64,000 nt of DNA, taken from contig NZ_BMHY01000004.1 in assembly GCF_014641555.1 (NCBI RefSeq), positions 248,001 to 312,000 on the forward strand, given 5' to 3'. This DNA is from Paenibacillus radicis (ex Gao et al. 2016). GTDB taxonomy: Bacteria; Bacillota; Bacilli; Paenibacillales; Paenibacillaceae. The notes under the pieces were generated by a model. That model worked only from the letters and a program-made list of their open reading frames with translations, did no database searches and had not been told where the DNA came from. Positions 53,001 through 62,200 of this stretch are shown piece after piece; position 1 is the stretch's first letter; each line of letters begins with the position of its first letter. A program made the translations under genes and the position numbers.

Positions 53001-53474
53001 GCGGATTATGAATTGAAGCAGCCTCTGCTTCAATTGACAAGAAATACGTTTACTGTATTAAGAGAAGAAGAGAACGCCTTGAACATCATGCGCTTTGCGG
53101 GAGTCACGATCAATGGCTTATCGCTTCTTGGCGGGCTCACTAGATTCGGTTGGTCGAAAGGCTCGATTCTGGATGGCGGCTCTTATATTGAGTTTTACAA
53201 AGAGCATGAATCCATGGGTATCGGCGTACAGTTGGCCATCAGCGATCTTGCCGTCGGGATGGAAGACGAGACGGTCACAGTTTATGAAATGGATTTTTAC
53301 AGTGCTGGCAAGGTTACACGCGGAAGCTACATTTATAGTGAAATCAAGGATGAAGACCGCATTCTTCCGATCAATGTTCCGAAGTCACTGTTCAGCGAGC
53401 TGTTATTTGAAGTGGACGCCGTTCTCGTAAAGCGGCTTGGTTTCAACGAAGATTGGCAATTATATCGAACATAA
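50019..53474 (+). CDS. large DUF4132 protein with HEAT-like repeats
   Basis: About 1151 residues, soluble, no signal peptide. The N-terminal two thirds are alpha-helical; around residues 550-640 HEAT-like repeats are clear (IVIPYLADDSKLVRNKAVVLL, ILPLLAHKKPAVRESVVRLLS). The C-terminal part has the DUF4132 hallmark RRWTYVAWHKLFVDNPVMHVFASGLVWGVY followed by a beta-rich region (FIALIHPLEL, YELKQPLLQLTRNTF) as in MolR/YehI-like proteins. DUF4132 proteins are often linked to MoxR/vWA or WGR proteins in other genomes; none is here. The start is GTG 50019 (GGAG 10 bases before) or ATG 50031. The function is unknown. Confidence 0.85.
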   Translation: MAKGMATTRGLDQMLIEIGLDELTVAGIVQYIEGAGNVPTGLPSITFRNHDRDGIGRIWTHFRKLHIKGIEPEQIGKMLTVMLHIGRKSFLEASCGYVEDVLWRRGCLTMVSSYDIPLEIVWEWFLEHHELSKRLEEHRITFLDQVARIEPALMQNQAQQLSSFDELIIAVTLSKAGQLSSDTANRFEQAFIQCIERELQLDHQTSSLAISILHAILSDADSAAIKLLMKEVKWGYIDRDRWLHKAVYLAGVTESYTPFSESFIRFLILWDLSFFYTVYSAAIPERYEERRLRISEYYERYGFPREVYISELSNHYDHQDLLRAELLRDRACYERAILRSSKLETLHLCQILWEIDDEHPYLKHMEEQFLFKIEEILQTEQLTAEELHLNMAYFRGDQLSSELKEIWSGYKKNGLSFRGLYIAQHLLQHSFLFNRVICFLAHTDEDTLIILCRRSLEPQMLPYSFFVEAYTQEGGAMQDLMPYIVNTAQIERAHIDEMAWYQLTLAYVEENMAELSSYFIAYLHTQVNTPQAKSFVLTLLMTHDVQRHAGIVIPYLADDSKLVRNKAVVLLSSSTDQAEAILPLLAHKKPAVRESVVRLLSQWDSEMVREELQALYKREKNAKIKELIANALQDQLGIPFQDERSVSAEINTVHLNWLEHETLPRIRLRASNELVDETVTYAILNAYAVQEEINRNWKAMELAAPLRAEDLSMLADEVLQRWLGKGAPANRKWVMAFAAAFGDERVVLALQARILAWPLESRSAIACEAVKALLLSPLDSALLFIDQISRKFKFNQVKQAAVAAFSQAAGIAGITTEELADRVVPHLGFDAKGCRTLDYGSRQFTLQLMLNQEIRMTDGSGKIYKTLPAPAAADDVDLAAAALMEAKQLKKQLKSVVESVKNRLEQSFATRRRWTYVAWHKLFVDNPVMHVFASGLVWGVYVDEVVTATFRVTEDVSFTSEDGNKVVLSEGDFIALIHPLELEEGARKRWIQQLADYELKQPLLQLTRNTFTVLREEENALNIMRFAGVTINGLSLLGGLTRFGWSKGSILDGGSYIEFYKEHESMGIGVQLAISDLAVGMEDETVTVYEMDFYSAGKVTRGSYIYSEIKDEDRILPINVPKSLFSELLFEVDAVLVKRLGFNEDWQLYRT

Positions 53475-53523
53475 TCAGCAAGTTGTTAAAAATAAACCCG
53501 CTTCTTATAGAAGTATCAGCGTG

Positions 53524-53566
53524 TAGAGAAACCCACGGTATTCAAAAACGTAGGGTTTCTCTTTTG
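53524..53566 (+). terminator. Rho-independent terminator
   Basis: AGAGAAACCC (53525-53534) pairs with GGGTTTCTCT (53553-53562), then TTT. Confidence 0.85.
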
Positions 53567-53585
53567 CGTTGTAGGGATTTCTTTC

Positions 53586-53636
53586 CTAATCAATCCGATT
53601 TATGTAGGACTTACGAAACTCTTTTTAAATAAGTAG
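53586..53636 (+). pseudogene. C-terminal scrap of a second aldo/keto reductase gene
   Basis: The frame reads LINPIYVGLTKLFLNK and stops; the aldo/keto reductase at 48979-49839 ends INPIYVGLTKLFLK. Thirteen or so residues agree, while third codon positions differ (for example ACA/ACG, AAG/AAA, TTC/TTT), which points to an old homologous gene and not to a recent copy. Nothing else of that gene remains. Confidence 0.75.
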
Positions 53637-53788
53637 CATGCTGCGGCTGCTCCATATTCCCAGAATTCAGGTAAAAAGTAGGTAGGTTTCAGGATAAAAG
53701 ATCTTTATAATGGAAATTAGATGTAAATTAAATGGGGCTATTCTATTGCTAATGAGCATATAGCACCCTTAATTCTAGGAGGTTATCC

Positions 53789-54355
53789 GTGGGAAGATCA
53801 TTCGCTAATTTGCATATAAAGTCGAAAAACCTTGAGAAGACGATTGATGTACTGAGAGAGCTAAGCGAAGGCCACGCCGAAGTATTGGGCAGAAAAGAAG
53901 CTCAAGAAATCAAAGAAGTCTTTTACATAAGCCAAAGCAACGAGAACTGGATCAGCGTGCTCCATGAATATTTTGTTTGGGGTACGGTGAAGAAGATCGG
54001 CCAAACACTGTCCCGGCTTACCGAGGAGCCAGTGATGACCGCAGCGTATATGAATGAGGAATTATTGGAGTTGTCGATTTTTGCGAACGGAGACCTTCAA
54101 GCCGAAAGAATCTTTTGCGAGCCGTGGACAAGGGAAGAATATGAAGAGCTTAAAGAAGAACGTCTTAACGATGATTACTTGGTAAAAGCGTTGGGTATCC
54201 CTCATGAGGATAATGCCAATCTGTTGAAGCTGACTAGCCCATTCCAAGCCGTAGATAAGCTGTCTGAGCTCGTAGGCATCTCTTTATGGAGCGAGTTCGA
54301 GTGGATACCCTATGAAGAAACGCTGCAAAATCAATATGTGAAATATGAGTTTTAA
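53789..54355 (+). CDS. unrecognised acidic protein, first of a five-gene block
   Basis: 188 residues starting MGRSFANLHIKSKNLEKTIDVLRE from GTG 53789 with AGGAGG upstream. Features are a ferredoxin-like-sounding N-terminus, YISQSNENWISVLHEYFVWGTVKKIGQTLSRLTEEPVMTAAYMNEELLELSIFANG, and an acidic WTREEYEELKEERLNDDYL. No signal peptide or membrane helix. Size and charge are like those of immunity or effector-neutralising proteins, but no family is recognised. The next gene starts 18 bases later. Confidence 0.7.
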   Translation: MGRSFANLHIKSKNLEKTIDVLRELSEGHAEVLGRKEAQEIKEVFYISQSNENWISVLHEYFVWGTVKKIGQTLSRLTEEPVMTAAYMNEELLELSIFANGDLQAERIFCEPWTREEYEELKEERLNDDYLVKALGIPHEDNANLLKLTSPFQAVDKLSELVGISLWSEFEWIPYEETLQNQYVKYEF

Positions 54356-54373
54356 AGATTCAAGGAGGCATGA

Positions 54374-54940
54374 ATGAAGCTAGATTTTTTATTAGATACA
54401 TATGGAACATGCGTTGGTCAATTGAGAGATGAACTGCTGCCGTTAGAGGAATTGGCAGAAACATGGGAATTTCCGTATAATATTCATTTTGTCTTGCGTG
54501 TTTTGCCGGAAAGCTACGAGCGAAAAACTTTCAGACGTTTTGACAGCAGGGATCACGCTCTATACTTAGACATCAGCATCACCTATGAGCAGTATCAACG
54601 AATGTCTAAAAATGAACAACGCGAAGCTTTAGGTATTTATCTCTATCATTATTTGACGGAGTCTATTGCAAAATATAAAAAGCACGCAGATAAGGCAACA
54701 CAAGATCAATTATTGATCCAAGTGAAAAATTGGATGTTAGAAAACAATTGGTTGGATGGAAAGATCAATAGAGCGAGGACGCTGCTAGAACAAAATATGG
54801 GGCTTTATGAGGTCAGTCAGCAATTGCAAATGCCATTAGAAGAAATTGAATACATCCTTCTCCGGATGCAGGATTATGAGTCAGATGAAGCTCATCCGGA
54901 CAACTTTGCAGTGCAAAAAGCCCCTCCATATCCTTTGTGA
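54374..54940 (+). CDS. unrecognised protein, possibly immunity-like
   Basis: 188 residues from ATG 54374 behind AAGGAGG. MKLDFLLDTYGTCVGQL, PYNIHFVLRVLPESYERKTFRRFDSRDHALYLDISITYEQYQRMSKNEQREALGIYLYHYLTESI, then a helical C-terminus QQLQMPLEEIEYILLRMQDYE. The central sheet-helix block resembles immunity-protein-type domains found near polymorphic toxins, but I cannot name a family. It is cytoplasmic. Probably co-transcribed with the gene 18 bases upstream. Confidence 0.7.
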   Translation: MKLDFLLDTYGTCVGQLRDELLPLEELAETWEFPYNIHFVLRVLPESYERKTFRRFDSRDHALYLDISITYEQYQRMSKNEQREALGIYLYHYLTESIAKYKKHADKATQDQLLIQVKNWMLENNWLDGKINRARTLLEQNMGLYEVSQQLQMPLEEIEYILLRMQDYESDEAHPDNFAVQKAPPYPL

Positions 54941-54999
54941 TATAAATCGGAATCCATAGTGTAGAATCCATTAACAAACAACGGAAAAGGGCGGATTTT

Positions 55000-55560
55000 A
55001 TGAAACCTACACCGGAATTAGAAGCGCTGGCAGCTGAAATCGCCGGTGCGGCTAGAACGTCTTTTCGCACTCTTTTTGAAAATGGCGAACGTTACTATTA
55101 CTGCACGCTATTTACTACTGGAGAGGGACACGCCCCAGGCATCTCTGCATGGTCATGGGAGGCCTTGGAGCGGGAAGCGGCCAGGCAAGAAGATGAAAGC
55201 GGTACGCCGGAATCAACAATTGCGGAACTCATCAAGTGGTCCTATGCGGATTCGCCTTATTGTTGTTTCGCGGATGAGGAATTTAATGACGTTAAACAAT
55301 TGTTTCTGGAGCTGCCTGCCATTACAGAGCTTGAGGCAGACGACAGAAATCACGAGTTTGAGTTCAGGCTGAAGGCCATGGAGATGGCGATGACCATGCT
55401 CGATAAGGAAGGCTTGTTTGCCTTGAACCAACCGCGGGAGTCCGTATGTGTCCTTGTCGAGGTTATGCCGCCGGATGAGATCAATACCGAAATCGCCCTG
55501 CGTTTGAATCAGGCGGAGTCTCCGGCTATACAAGCATGGCTGGCGGAAGCGGCGGAGTAG
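55000..55560 (+). CDS. DUF4303-like protein
   Basis: 186 residues. LEALAAEIAGAARTSFRTLFENGERYYYCTLFTTGEGHAPGISAWSWEAL and KWSYADSPYCCFADEEF match the DUF4303 pattern (an N-terminal helix, FYxxxLxTxxEG, and KWSxxDxPY). DUF4303 proteins are uncharacterised and often found near toxin/immunity loci. ATG 55000 is the start; a GGGCGG-rich site precedes it. Confidence 0.7.
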   Translation: MKPTPELEALAAEIAGAARTSFRTLFENGERYYYCTLFTTGEGHAPGISAWSWEALEREAARQEDESGTPESTIAELIKWSYADSPYCCFADEEFNDVKQLFLELPAITELEADDRNHEFEFRLKAMEMAMTMLDKEGLFALNQPRESVCVLVEVMPPDEINTEIALRLNQAESPAIQAWLAEAAE

Positions 55561-55574
55561 GAGAGGAATATTCG

Positions 55575-55640
55575 ATGGAAGCTTCACACGAGTTTAACAA
55601 GGCCCTGAGATATTTGGATTTAGGGCTCAATTGGCGGTGA
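55575..55640 (+). other. 21-codon frame with a ribosome site
   Basis: AGGAGAGG is 8 bases before ATG 55575. The peptide MEASHEFNKALRYLDLGLNW ends at 55640, 5 bases before the next gene's ATG. It may be a real small protein, a coupling ORF or a gene stump. Confidence 0.35.
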
Positions 55641-55645
55641 AATAA

Positions 55646-56260
55646 ATGAATAGGTTAAAACACAGCGGATTCTATAAACTTAAATTTCTGATCACGCCAG
55701 AAGAGTTTAAACATGTTTTGAAGCTCTTCGAGCGGCAACAAGCCCAATTTAATCATACGAATTATGCGCAGACCAAACATGACCACACACAAGTGTATGA
55801 GGCGTATGAAAAGTTCTATCACTATTTTACAGCCCCAGAAAAGCCCGAATACCACCCTTTCTTTGTCTATTCAATTTCTTTTACTGCTGGTAATGAAAGC
55901 TCTGGATTTTTTATAAGAAATGAAAGTATCAGCTTTCCATATCTCGGGCAATGGGCAGAAGATGAATTGCCATCTATCATGCTTTCTTTACCGAAAGGTT
56001 TCCAAATTGATGTGGAGGACGAAAGCGGGAAGTATTATATTTACGAGGATATCCGGGAACATCAGCCGTTAACGTATACGTTCTATAACGATATAGTTAA
56101 CGATATTAAGAAAATCACAAAGCCGTTTCGTTTTTTTATATATGAAGCAGATGCCGTGCAAGAGCAAAAGCCGCCTGTTCGCATAAGCAAAAATGCGGCT
56201 AATGAACTGATGAACGCTTGGATTTTCAAGAAATATAAGCTTGTTATAGGAGGTTTATGA
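55646..56260 (+). CDS. unrecognised cytoplasmic protein
   Basis: 204 residues: HSGFYKLKFLITPEEFKHVLKLFERQQAQFNH, then PEYHPFFVYSISFTAGNESSGFFIRNESISFPYLGQWAEDELPS and a C-terminal NAANELMNAWIFKKYKLVIGG. No membrane helices or known motif. The LRR gene's ATG follows its stop directly, so the two are translationally coupled. It could be a partner of the LRR protein. Confidence 0.7.
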   Translation: MNRLKHSGFYKLKFLITPEEFKHVLKLFERQQAQFNHTNYAQTKHDHTQVYEAYEKFYHYFTAPEKPEYHPFFVYSISFTAGNESSGFFIRNESISFPYLGQWAEDELPSIMLSLPKGFQIDVEDESGKYYIYEDIREHQPLTYTFYNDIVNDIKKITKPFRFFIYEADAVQEQKPPVRISKNAANELMNAWIFKKYKLVIGGL

Positions 56261-57283
56261 ATGCGTAAGAAATGGAAACGAAGAATTCTGATTAATGATC
56301 CTGTTGCGCTGGATCGGGTGCAGATTAAGCAGGACTTGAGCGAAGGTAACCAAGTGATTGTTCAGTTCTCTCATCCGGATTTTTATGGCTCTATTTTGGA
56401 GGAAGTGGATGAGCTATGTGCTCGTTTGGATGAAAACTTTGGCGTACGTTTCTACGGTCATAAATCGCTCTCGTTCGATGGCCGCACGCTCCTCAGGATT
56501 CCTCATGTCAAAATGCTGCATCTCAATGCTCTTGTTCAGGCGCATAACACTGAAACATTGGCCGAGCTGGGACACTTGTACAGTTTACATCTGGGCATTT
56601 ATGAACTGGAGAATTCGGAGATTTTGGGAATAGAATCGCTGCAATCATTAAGAGAATTAACTTTTTTTTCGGATAAAAAGCTCATCAATCTGCAATATTT
56701 CAAAGAGTTCTCTCATCTGCAGCATTTACATATTGGGGGCAAGGTGAAAAACCTGGATGCAATAGGCCATCTAGAAGATTTAGATTACCTTGCGCTGCAT
56801 TCGATTAGCAAATTACCGTTACACTTTATAAACCGGTTGAAGAAATTGAAGCATCTACGCATTTTGCTTGGCGGGCGAGAGCATATTCAGGAAATCGAAG
56901 AGAATGAGATCGACGATTTGGAGCTCGTTAGAATCCGGGGTTTTCATGACTTGAGCAATATTACGAAGTTCCGAGCGCTGACAAGTCTTAGGATTGAGGA
57001 TCAAGCCAAGCTGCAGGAAATCGGATTTGATCGCGGGATGGAGGCGCTGGAGGAGATAACCCTATCCAATTGTAAAGGGTTGGCTCATTTATTGGGAATA
57101 GAGCAGCTGCCGTCACTTCGCAAGCTTCGCATTATGAGAACAGCCATCGATTTTGACTCTTTCATCTCGCAAGAGCTTCCGAGTGCATTGTCCGAAGTGG
57201 AATTCACAACCTCCAAAAGCAAAGCAGATCAAGCAATAGAAGGTTCCTTACTCAAGCTGGGTTATCACAAATGGAGCATATAG
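56261..57283 (+). CDS. leucine-rich repeat protein
   Basis: 340 residues. After a basic N-terminal region, eight or so irregular LRRs run from about residue 80 to 320: RIPHVKMLHLNALVQ, LGHLYSLHLGIYEL, FSHLQHLHIGGKVKNLDAIGHLEDLDYLALHSI, LKHLRILLGG, LTSLRIEDQAKLQEIG, LPSLRKLRIMR. There is no signal peptide or sortase motif, so it is cytoplasmic and probably binds another protein. GGAGG is 8 bases before the ATG at 56261. It closes the DUF4132/DUF4303 block. Confidence 0.82.
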   Translation: MRKKWKRRILINDPVALDRVQIKQDLSEGNQVIVQFSHPDFYGSILEEVDELCARLDENFGVRFYGHKSLSFDGRTLLRIPHVKMLHLNALVQAHNTETLAELGHLYSLHLGIYELENSEILGIESLQSLRELTFFSDKKLINLQYFKEFSHLQHLHIGGKVKNLDAIGHLEDLDYLALHSISKLPLHFINRLKKLKHLRILLGGREHIQEIEENEIDDLELVRIRGFHDLSNITKFRALTSLRIEDQAKLQEIGFDRGMEALEEITLSNCKGLAHLLGIEQLPSLRKLRIMRTAIDFDSFISQELPSALSEVEFTTSKSKADQAIEGSLLKLGYHKWSI

Positions 57284-57383
57284 ATCAACCTCCTTATACT
57301 TTTTGTACTTGACGGCTTTCCTTTCCGCTTTTAAACTGACGTTGATTTAAAGCATACACTTTATATCGATTGGGGTGAAGCGA

Positions 57384-58445
57384 ATGGAGCCGTTAATAAG
57401 TATTGTCATGCCAACGTACAATCGTGCGAATATCATTTCCGGGGCGATCGGGTCTATCTTGAATCAGTCTTACGCCAACTGGGAGCTGATCGTCGTCGAT
57501 GACGGCAGTACCGATCATACTGAAGAGGCAATTCGCGAATGGACACGCAAAGATGATCGAATCCGCTATGTATGCAATGAACGGGCAAAAGGACCTGGCG
57601 GTGCGCGGAACACGGGGATGCTGGCGGCGAAAGGTGAATATGTGGCGTTTCTTGATTCCGATGACGAATGGTATCCTTGCCATTTGACCGACAGTATGCG
57701 AAAACTTGACCTGACGAAAGCTGACATCAGCTTTGCGCTATGGGTAGAACAGCATGGGGACATTACCTCGTATAACTTCGACAATGAGGTTGAGCGGTAC
57801 TGGCTGCAATCAATGCGAACAACGTTCGAGACATGGGATGACGGAGAGACGATTGTTTTCGAAAAAGGATTGTTTGAAGCGTTCTTGTCACATACGCGCA
57901 ATTTTTTTCAACTGAACACGATGGTATTCCGCCGGAAGCTGCTGGACGAAGTCGGCTTGATCAACGAACAGTTTCATCTGGGGGAGGATACGACCTATCT
58001 GCTCCGTTTTTTCGACAAGTACAAAATTGCGCTGCAGACCAAGCCTCATTCCGTCTACCGCGAGTCTTCCGACAGCCTCTATTTCTTCTGCGACCGCTGG
58101 CAGCTAGATCCCGATACGATTCATCTCAACGAGGAAATCTACAAAAAAATCGAGGGACTAAGCTTCAAATCGATCAAGGTGCGTGAGCATATCCGGGGGT
58201 TGGCCGCCCAATCTGATTCCATCAGCAATAAAGCGAAACAGCTCTCTTACATTGACATCGGCATTGCAAGTAAATACTATACGCTAAGCTATTTGAACCG
58301 CTGCGACCGTAAACTAGCGCTCCGCTACTGCCGCCAATCCCTCCGCTACAAGATTTCAATTTTTAATCTGATTTTGTTTGTTAAATTGCTGGTTTCAAGC
58401 AAGAGCGGGAGTGTTTTTTTGCAAAAGGCTCTCAATCTATGGTAG
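57384..58445 (+). CDS. family 2 glycosyltransferase
   Basis: About 353 residues. GT-A fold: ISIVMPTYNRANIISGAIGSILNQSYANWELIVVDDGSTDHTEEAI, GGARNTGMLAAKGEYVAFLDSDDEWYP (DxD), and NEQFHLGEDTTYLLRFFDKYKI (catalytic ED). It transfers a sugar from a nucleotide donor; the acceptor is unknown. GGGGTGA is before ATG 57384. It precedes the panD-NRPS locus and may decorate its product or simply be a neighbour. The C-terminus has many Arg/Tyr and a hydrophobic end. Confidence 0.9.
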   Translation: MEPLISIVMPTYNRANIISGAIGSILNQSYANWELIVVDDGSTDHTEEAIREWTRKDDRIRYVCNERAKGPGGARNTGMLAAKGEYVAFLDSDDEWYPCHLTDSMRKLDLTKADISFALWVEQHGDITSYNFDNEVERYWLQSMRTTFETWDDGETIVFEKGLFEAFLSHTRNFFQLNTMVFRRKLLDEVGLINEQFHLGEDTTYLLRFFDKYKIALQTKPHSVYRESSDSLYFFCDRWQLDPDTIHLNEEIYKKIEGLSFKSIKVREHIRGLAAQSDSISNKAKQLSYIDIGIASKYYTLSYLNRCDRKLALRYCRQSLRYKISIFNLILFVKLLVSSKSGSVFLQKALNLW

Positions 58446-58876
58446 ATTTTATCAAAAAAAGTAAAAGATTTTCCCCCTCTATTATATAATTTTCACCCTA
58501 TCGCAAGTAATAGAATAGCACTACTATAAGGGTATGCTTCAATAAATTTCCTTCTTCTTGCATTTCATCACTTTAACCCGTCACCGCTATACCTAGTTAA
58601 ACCTGCCTAATACGCATAACCTCGTTTTAAAACATGATCTTACCCAAACAGCAGTACTCCACACAAAAAACATGAGTTTGCTAGTCAACTTGACCCCTCA
58701 CAATGACATGAATAACACCACGATCATGCTCATAAGCCTGCTTATTCCAAACAAACAGCTACATTGGCAAGTGTTTGCACAAAAATTCACTTTGAAAGGC
58801 TTGATTGCTCCAGCTTTTTGCTTCTCGGCTTGCGTTTGTATTTTTTCCAAACCACTCCAAAAAGGAGAGTGTATTT
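58446..58876. other. 430-bp region before panD
   Basis: It is AT-rich and has no credible gene. The open frames here have no ribosome sites and run into panD in another frame. I see no convincing consensus promoter, terminator or large palindrome. A promoter for panD and the NRPS should lie here. Confidence 0.4.
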
Positions 58877-59260
58877 ATGTTCAGAGAGATGCACAAGTCC
58901 AAAATTCACCGCGCTGTTGTGACAGAGGCTAATTTAAATTACGTAGGGAGTATAACTATTGATCAGGATATTTTGGATGCATCGAACATCCTGGAGAACG
59001 AAAAAGTGCAAGTGGTCAATATAAATAACGGAGCGAGGCTGGAGACGTATGTCATCTCTGGTCCAAGCGGCTCCGGTATGGTGTGTTTGAACGGCGCCGC
59101 TGCCAGATTGGTTCAGCCGGGCGACCGCGTCATTATTATTTCTTACGCGATGATGGAGGATTCGGCAGCCCGTACCTATCGTCCGCATGTGGTCATTATG
59201 GACGAGCATAATCGTATCGTAACGGAGCATTATCAAGAACTGCATTCCACAACGGTGTGA
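58877..59260 (+). CDS. panD: aspartate 1-decarboxylase
   Basis: 127 residues, the standard PanD length. [29 protein letters not shown] has the self-cleavage site Gly24-Ser25 that yields the pyruvoyl cofactor. [38 protein letters not shown] and [13 protein letters not shown] complete it. It makes beta-alanine from aspartate. panB and panC are absent; instead an NRPS begins 6 bases later, so beta-alanine may serve the peptide pathway, either as a building block or for 4'-phosphopantetheine supply. AAAGGAGAG precedes ATG 58877. Confidence 0.95.
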   Translation: MFREMHKSKIHRAVVTEANLNYVGSITIDQDILDASNILENEKVQVVNINNGARLETYVISGPSGSGMVCLNGAAARLVQPGDRVIIISYAMMEDSAARTYRPHVVIMDEHNRIVTEHYQELHSTTV

Positions 59261-59266
59261 CCGGCT

Positions 59267-62200
59267 ATGAAAACCATCCGTAATTTGTCTGGTGTATTGC
59301 TGGCACATAAAGAAAACGATGCAGGCATTTTATTTTGCGAAAACGGTGAGGAGCGCTACTTATCCTACGGCCAGTTACTTGCATTGTCCAGAAGGGTGCT
59401 CCATCTGCTGCGCCAGCGTGGGGTTGAGCCAGGCGACTTTGCCGTCATGCAGACGGAAAATAACGAACGGTTCATCACTCTCTTCTGGGCTTGCGTACTT
59501 GGCGGCATTGTCCCTGTACCTGTAACGGCGGCACGCACAGACGAAGGGCGCAACAAGCTGATTCAGGTATGCAAGCAACTGGAAGACCCGAGATTTCTCT
59601 GTGATGTAGAGATTTGGCCAGGCATTCAAAGCTATGCTTTGAAGCACGGCGAAGCAGAGACGCTGACCCGGCTGGAGTCTAGCAGCGTTCCGATTGCAGA
59701 GGTGCTTACGGCGGCTGCGGATGAAGGCTGCCCCGAGGCTGATCTCTATGACGCAGCCGAGACGGATACGGCATTCATCCAGTTCACATCGGGCTCAACA
59801 GGAGACCCAAAGGGAGTTATGCTGACGCATGGCAACCTGTTGTCGAACATGGCCGCTATTATCCACGGTGCAAAGTCTACAGAGCGGGATTCTTCGCTAA
59901 GCTGGCTTCCGCTGACGCATGATATGGGGCTTATCGGCTTTCATCTGTCGCCACTGTATGGCGGCATGAATCAGTTGCACTTGCCGACCTCGACGTTTGT
60001 GCTTCACCCAATGAAGTGGCTGGAGCTTACCCATAAGCATCGGGTGACATGCCTCTCTTCTCCAAATTTCGGTTATGTGCATTTTCAGCAGCACTGGAAG
60101 CCGGAAGGCGCAGCGGATTGGGATTTGTCTTGCGTTAGGCTGATCTTTAACGGGGCCGAGCCTATATCATCCGCCCATTGCCGCGAGTTTCTGAAGGCGA
60201 TGGAGCCTTACGGGTTAAAGGGAAATTGCATGTTCCCCGTGTACGGGCTTGCAGAAGCGAGTCTGGCTGTAACGTTCCCAGGAACGGATGATCACCTGAA
60301 CACGGTTAAGCTTGAGCGCCAATCGCTGGCTGTCGGACAACCTGTGCGTATTGCCGATAATGAGGATCACACCTCAATTGAGATCGTCGAGCTGGGATTC
60401 CCGGTAGAAGAGTGCGAGGTGAGCATTTGCGACGAAGCGGGGAACGCTGCGGCAGCAGGCAGTATTGGCCTTATTCATATTAGGGGAAGCAATGTTACAA
60501 GCGGTTATTATAAGCGGCCTGATGTAAACAAGCAGATGTTTTCTCCGGACGGTTGGCTGAACACGGGGGATCTGGGTTTCCTGCTGGATGGGCGTTTATA
60601 TGTTACCGGCCGCATGAAGGACGTTATATTTGTCAACGGGCAAAATGTGTACCCCCATGATCTGGAAGCGTTGATCAGCGTCCTGAAGGGGGCGGAGCTA
60701 GGGAAAACGGCGATTGCCGCCGTTCAGGATGATACGACCAAACGGGATGAGATTGCCGTTTTTATTCAGCATCGCGGGAAGGTCAGCGGGTTCGTACCGC
60801 TGATGTCCGAGGTGAGAAGATTATTGAACGGATCAGCCGGCTTGGACGTTGCTTATGTTGTGCCCGTTCGGCGAATTCCAAAGACGACCTCCGGCAAAAT
60901 TCAACGCTATGTATTGGCAGAAGCGCTGCGCCAAGGCGAGTTTGCGGAGGTGCTTAACGATCTGACTGTACTGGAAGCAGCAGCCGCATTGGAGTTTTGT
61001 GATATGGAAGACGGCGCTGCACTGCGCTCGGATATCGGACTGGAGCCAGCTTCGGAAACGGAGCAGCGGATCATGTCCATTTGGCGTGAGGTGTTGAAGA
61101 AGGACTATATAAACCGTGAGGACGGTTTTCTGGAACATGGAGGAAATTCACTTAAGGCGGCTTATGCCGCCGCTAGGCTGCAAGAGGCGTTTGGCGTCGA
61201 GCTTTCCCTTACCGAGCTTTTCTTGCATGATAAAGTCCGTTCGCTGGCCGCTTTGCTGGAGCAAAAGGTGGAGGAGGGCACAAGCGTCGCTTTAGCTGTT
61301 GCTCCGCCGATAACCAAAGCAGAAGAGCAGAAGGTTTATCCGGCGACACTGGCTCAGAAGCGGCTTTTCCTATTGGAAGAGCTGAATCCGGGGCTGCTCA
61401 ACTACCATCTGCCTTTTGTGGTTCAAGTGAAGGGGCCGCTTGATATTGAAGGATTCCGTTCGGCATGGCGGAGCCTGATCGATCGGCATCCGGCGCTGCG
61501 GACGTCCTTTTATAGAGAAGAAGACCATGTGATGCAGCGATTCGACGAGGCGGCCGAGCTGCCGCTTGTCGAGGTTGACGGAAGCGGCTGGACGGCACAG
61601 GAGCTGATGCTGCATCAGCAAAGCTTCTTACAGCCGTTTTCATTGGAACAAGCACCGCTGCTGCGTATGGAGCTTATTCGCAGGGAGAGCGAGACAAGCA
61701 TACTGCTGCTGAATATGCATCATATCATTACGGACGGCACGTCGATGGGCATTTTGATGTCCGATCTTACGAGATTTTATGAAGGGAACGTAGCTGAGCC
61801 ATCGTCCATTCATAGCGGGGATATTGCGCTATGGGAGGAAGCAGGCCGCAGCGGCGGCTGGCTGGAGAAGCAGAAGCTTTACTGGCAAGAAATCTTCGGA
61901 GATGGTGTGCCGTCTATAGCGCTTCCGTCCTCTTACCCAAGGCTGCAGACACCGAGCTATCGCGGGGCAGTTGAGGTCTTCGAGCTGGAGCCAGAGCTAG
62001 CCGAATCTCTGCGGGCATTAGCAAGACGTCAGGGAGTAACGCTATATACCGTTCTGCTCTCCATTTACTATACGCTGCTTGCGAAATATACGGGTGAATC
62101 CGATATCGTAGTCGGTACGGCAGCCGCCAGACGGATGCGGCCAGAGCTGCAAAACGTGGTTGGAATGTTCGTCAACATGGTTCCGATTCGCCTGCGCGGG

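Noticed and set aside
58672-58932. Possible 86-residue gene before panD
   Set aside because: It has no ribosome site and overlaps the panD start in another frame.
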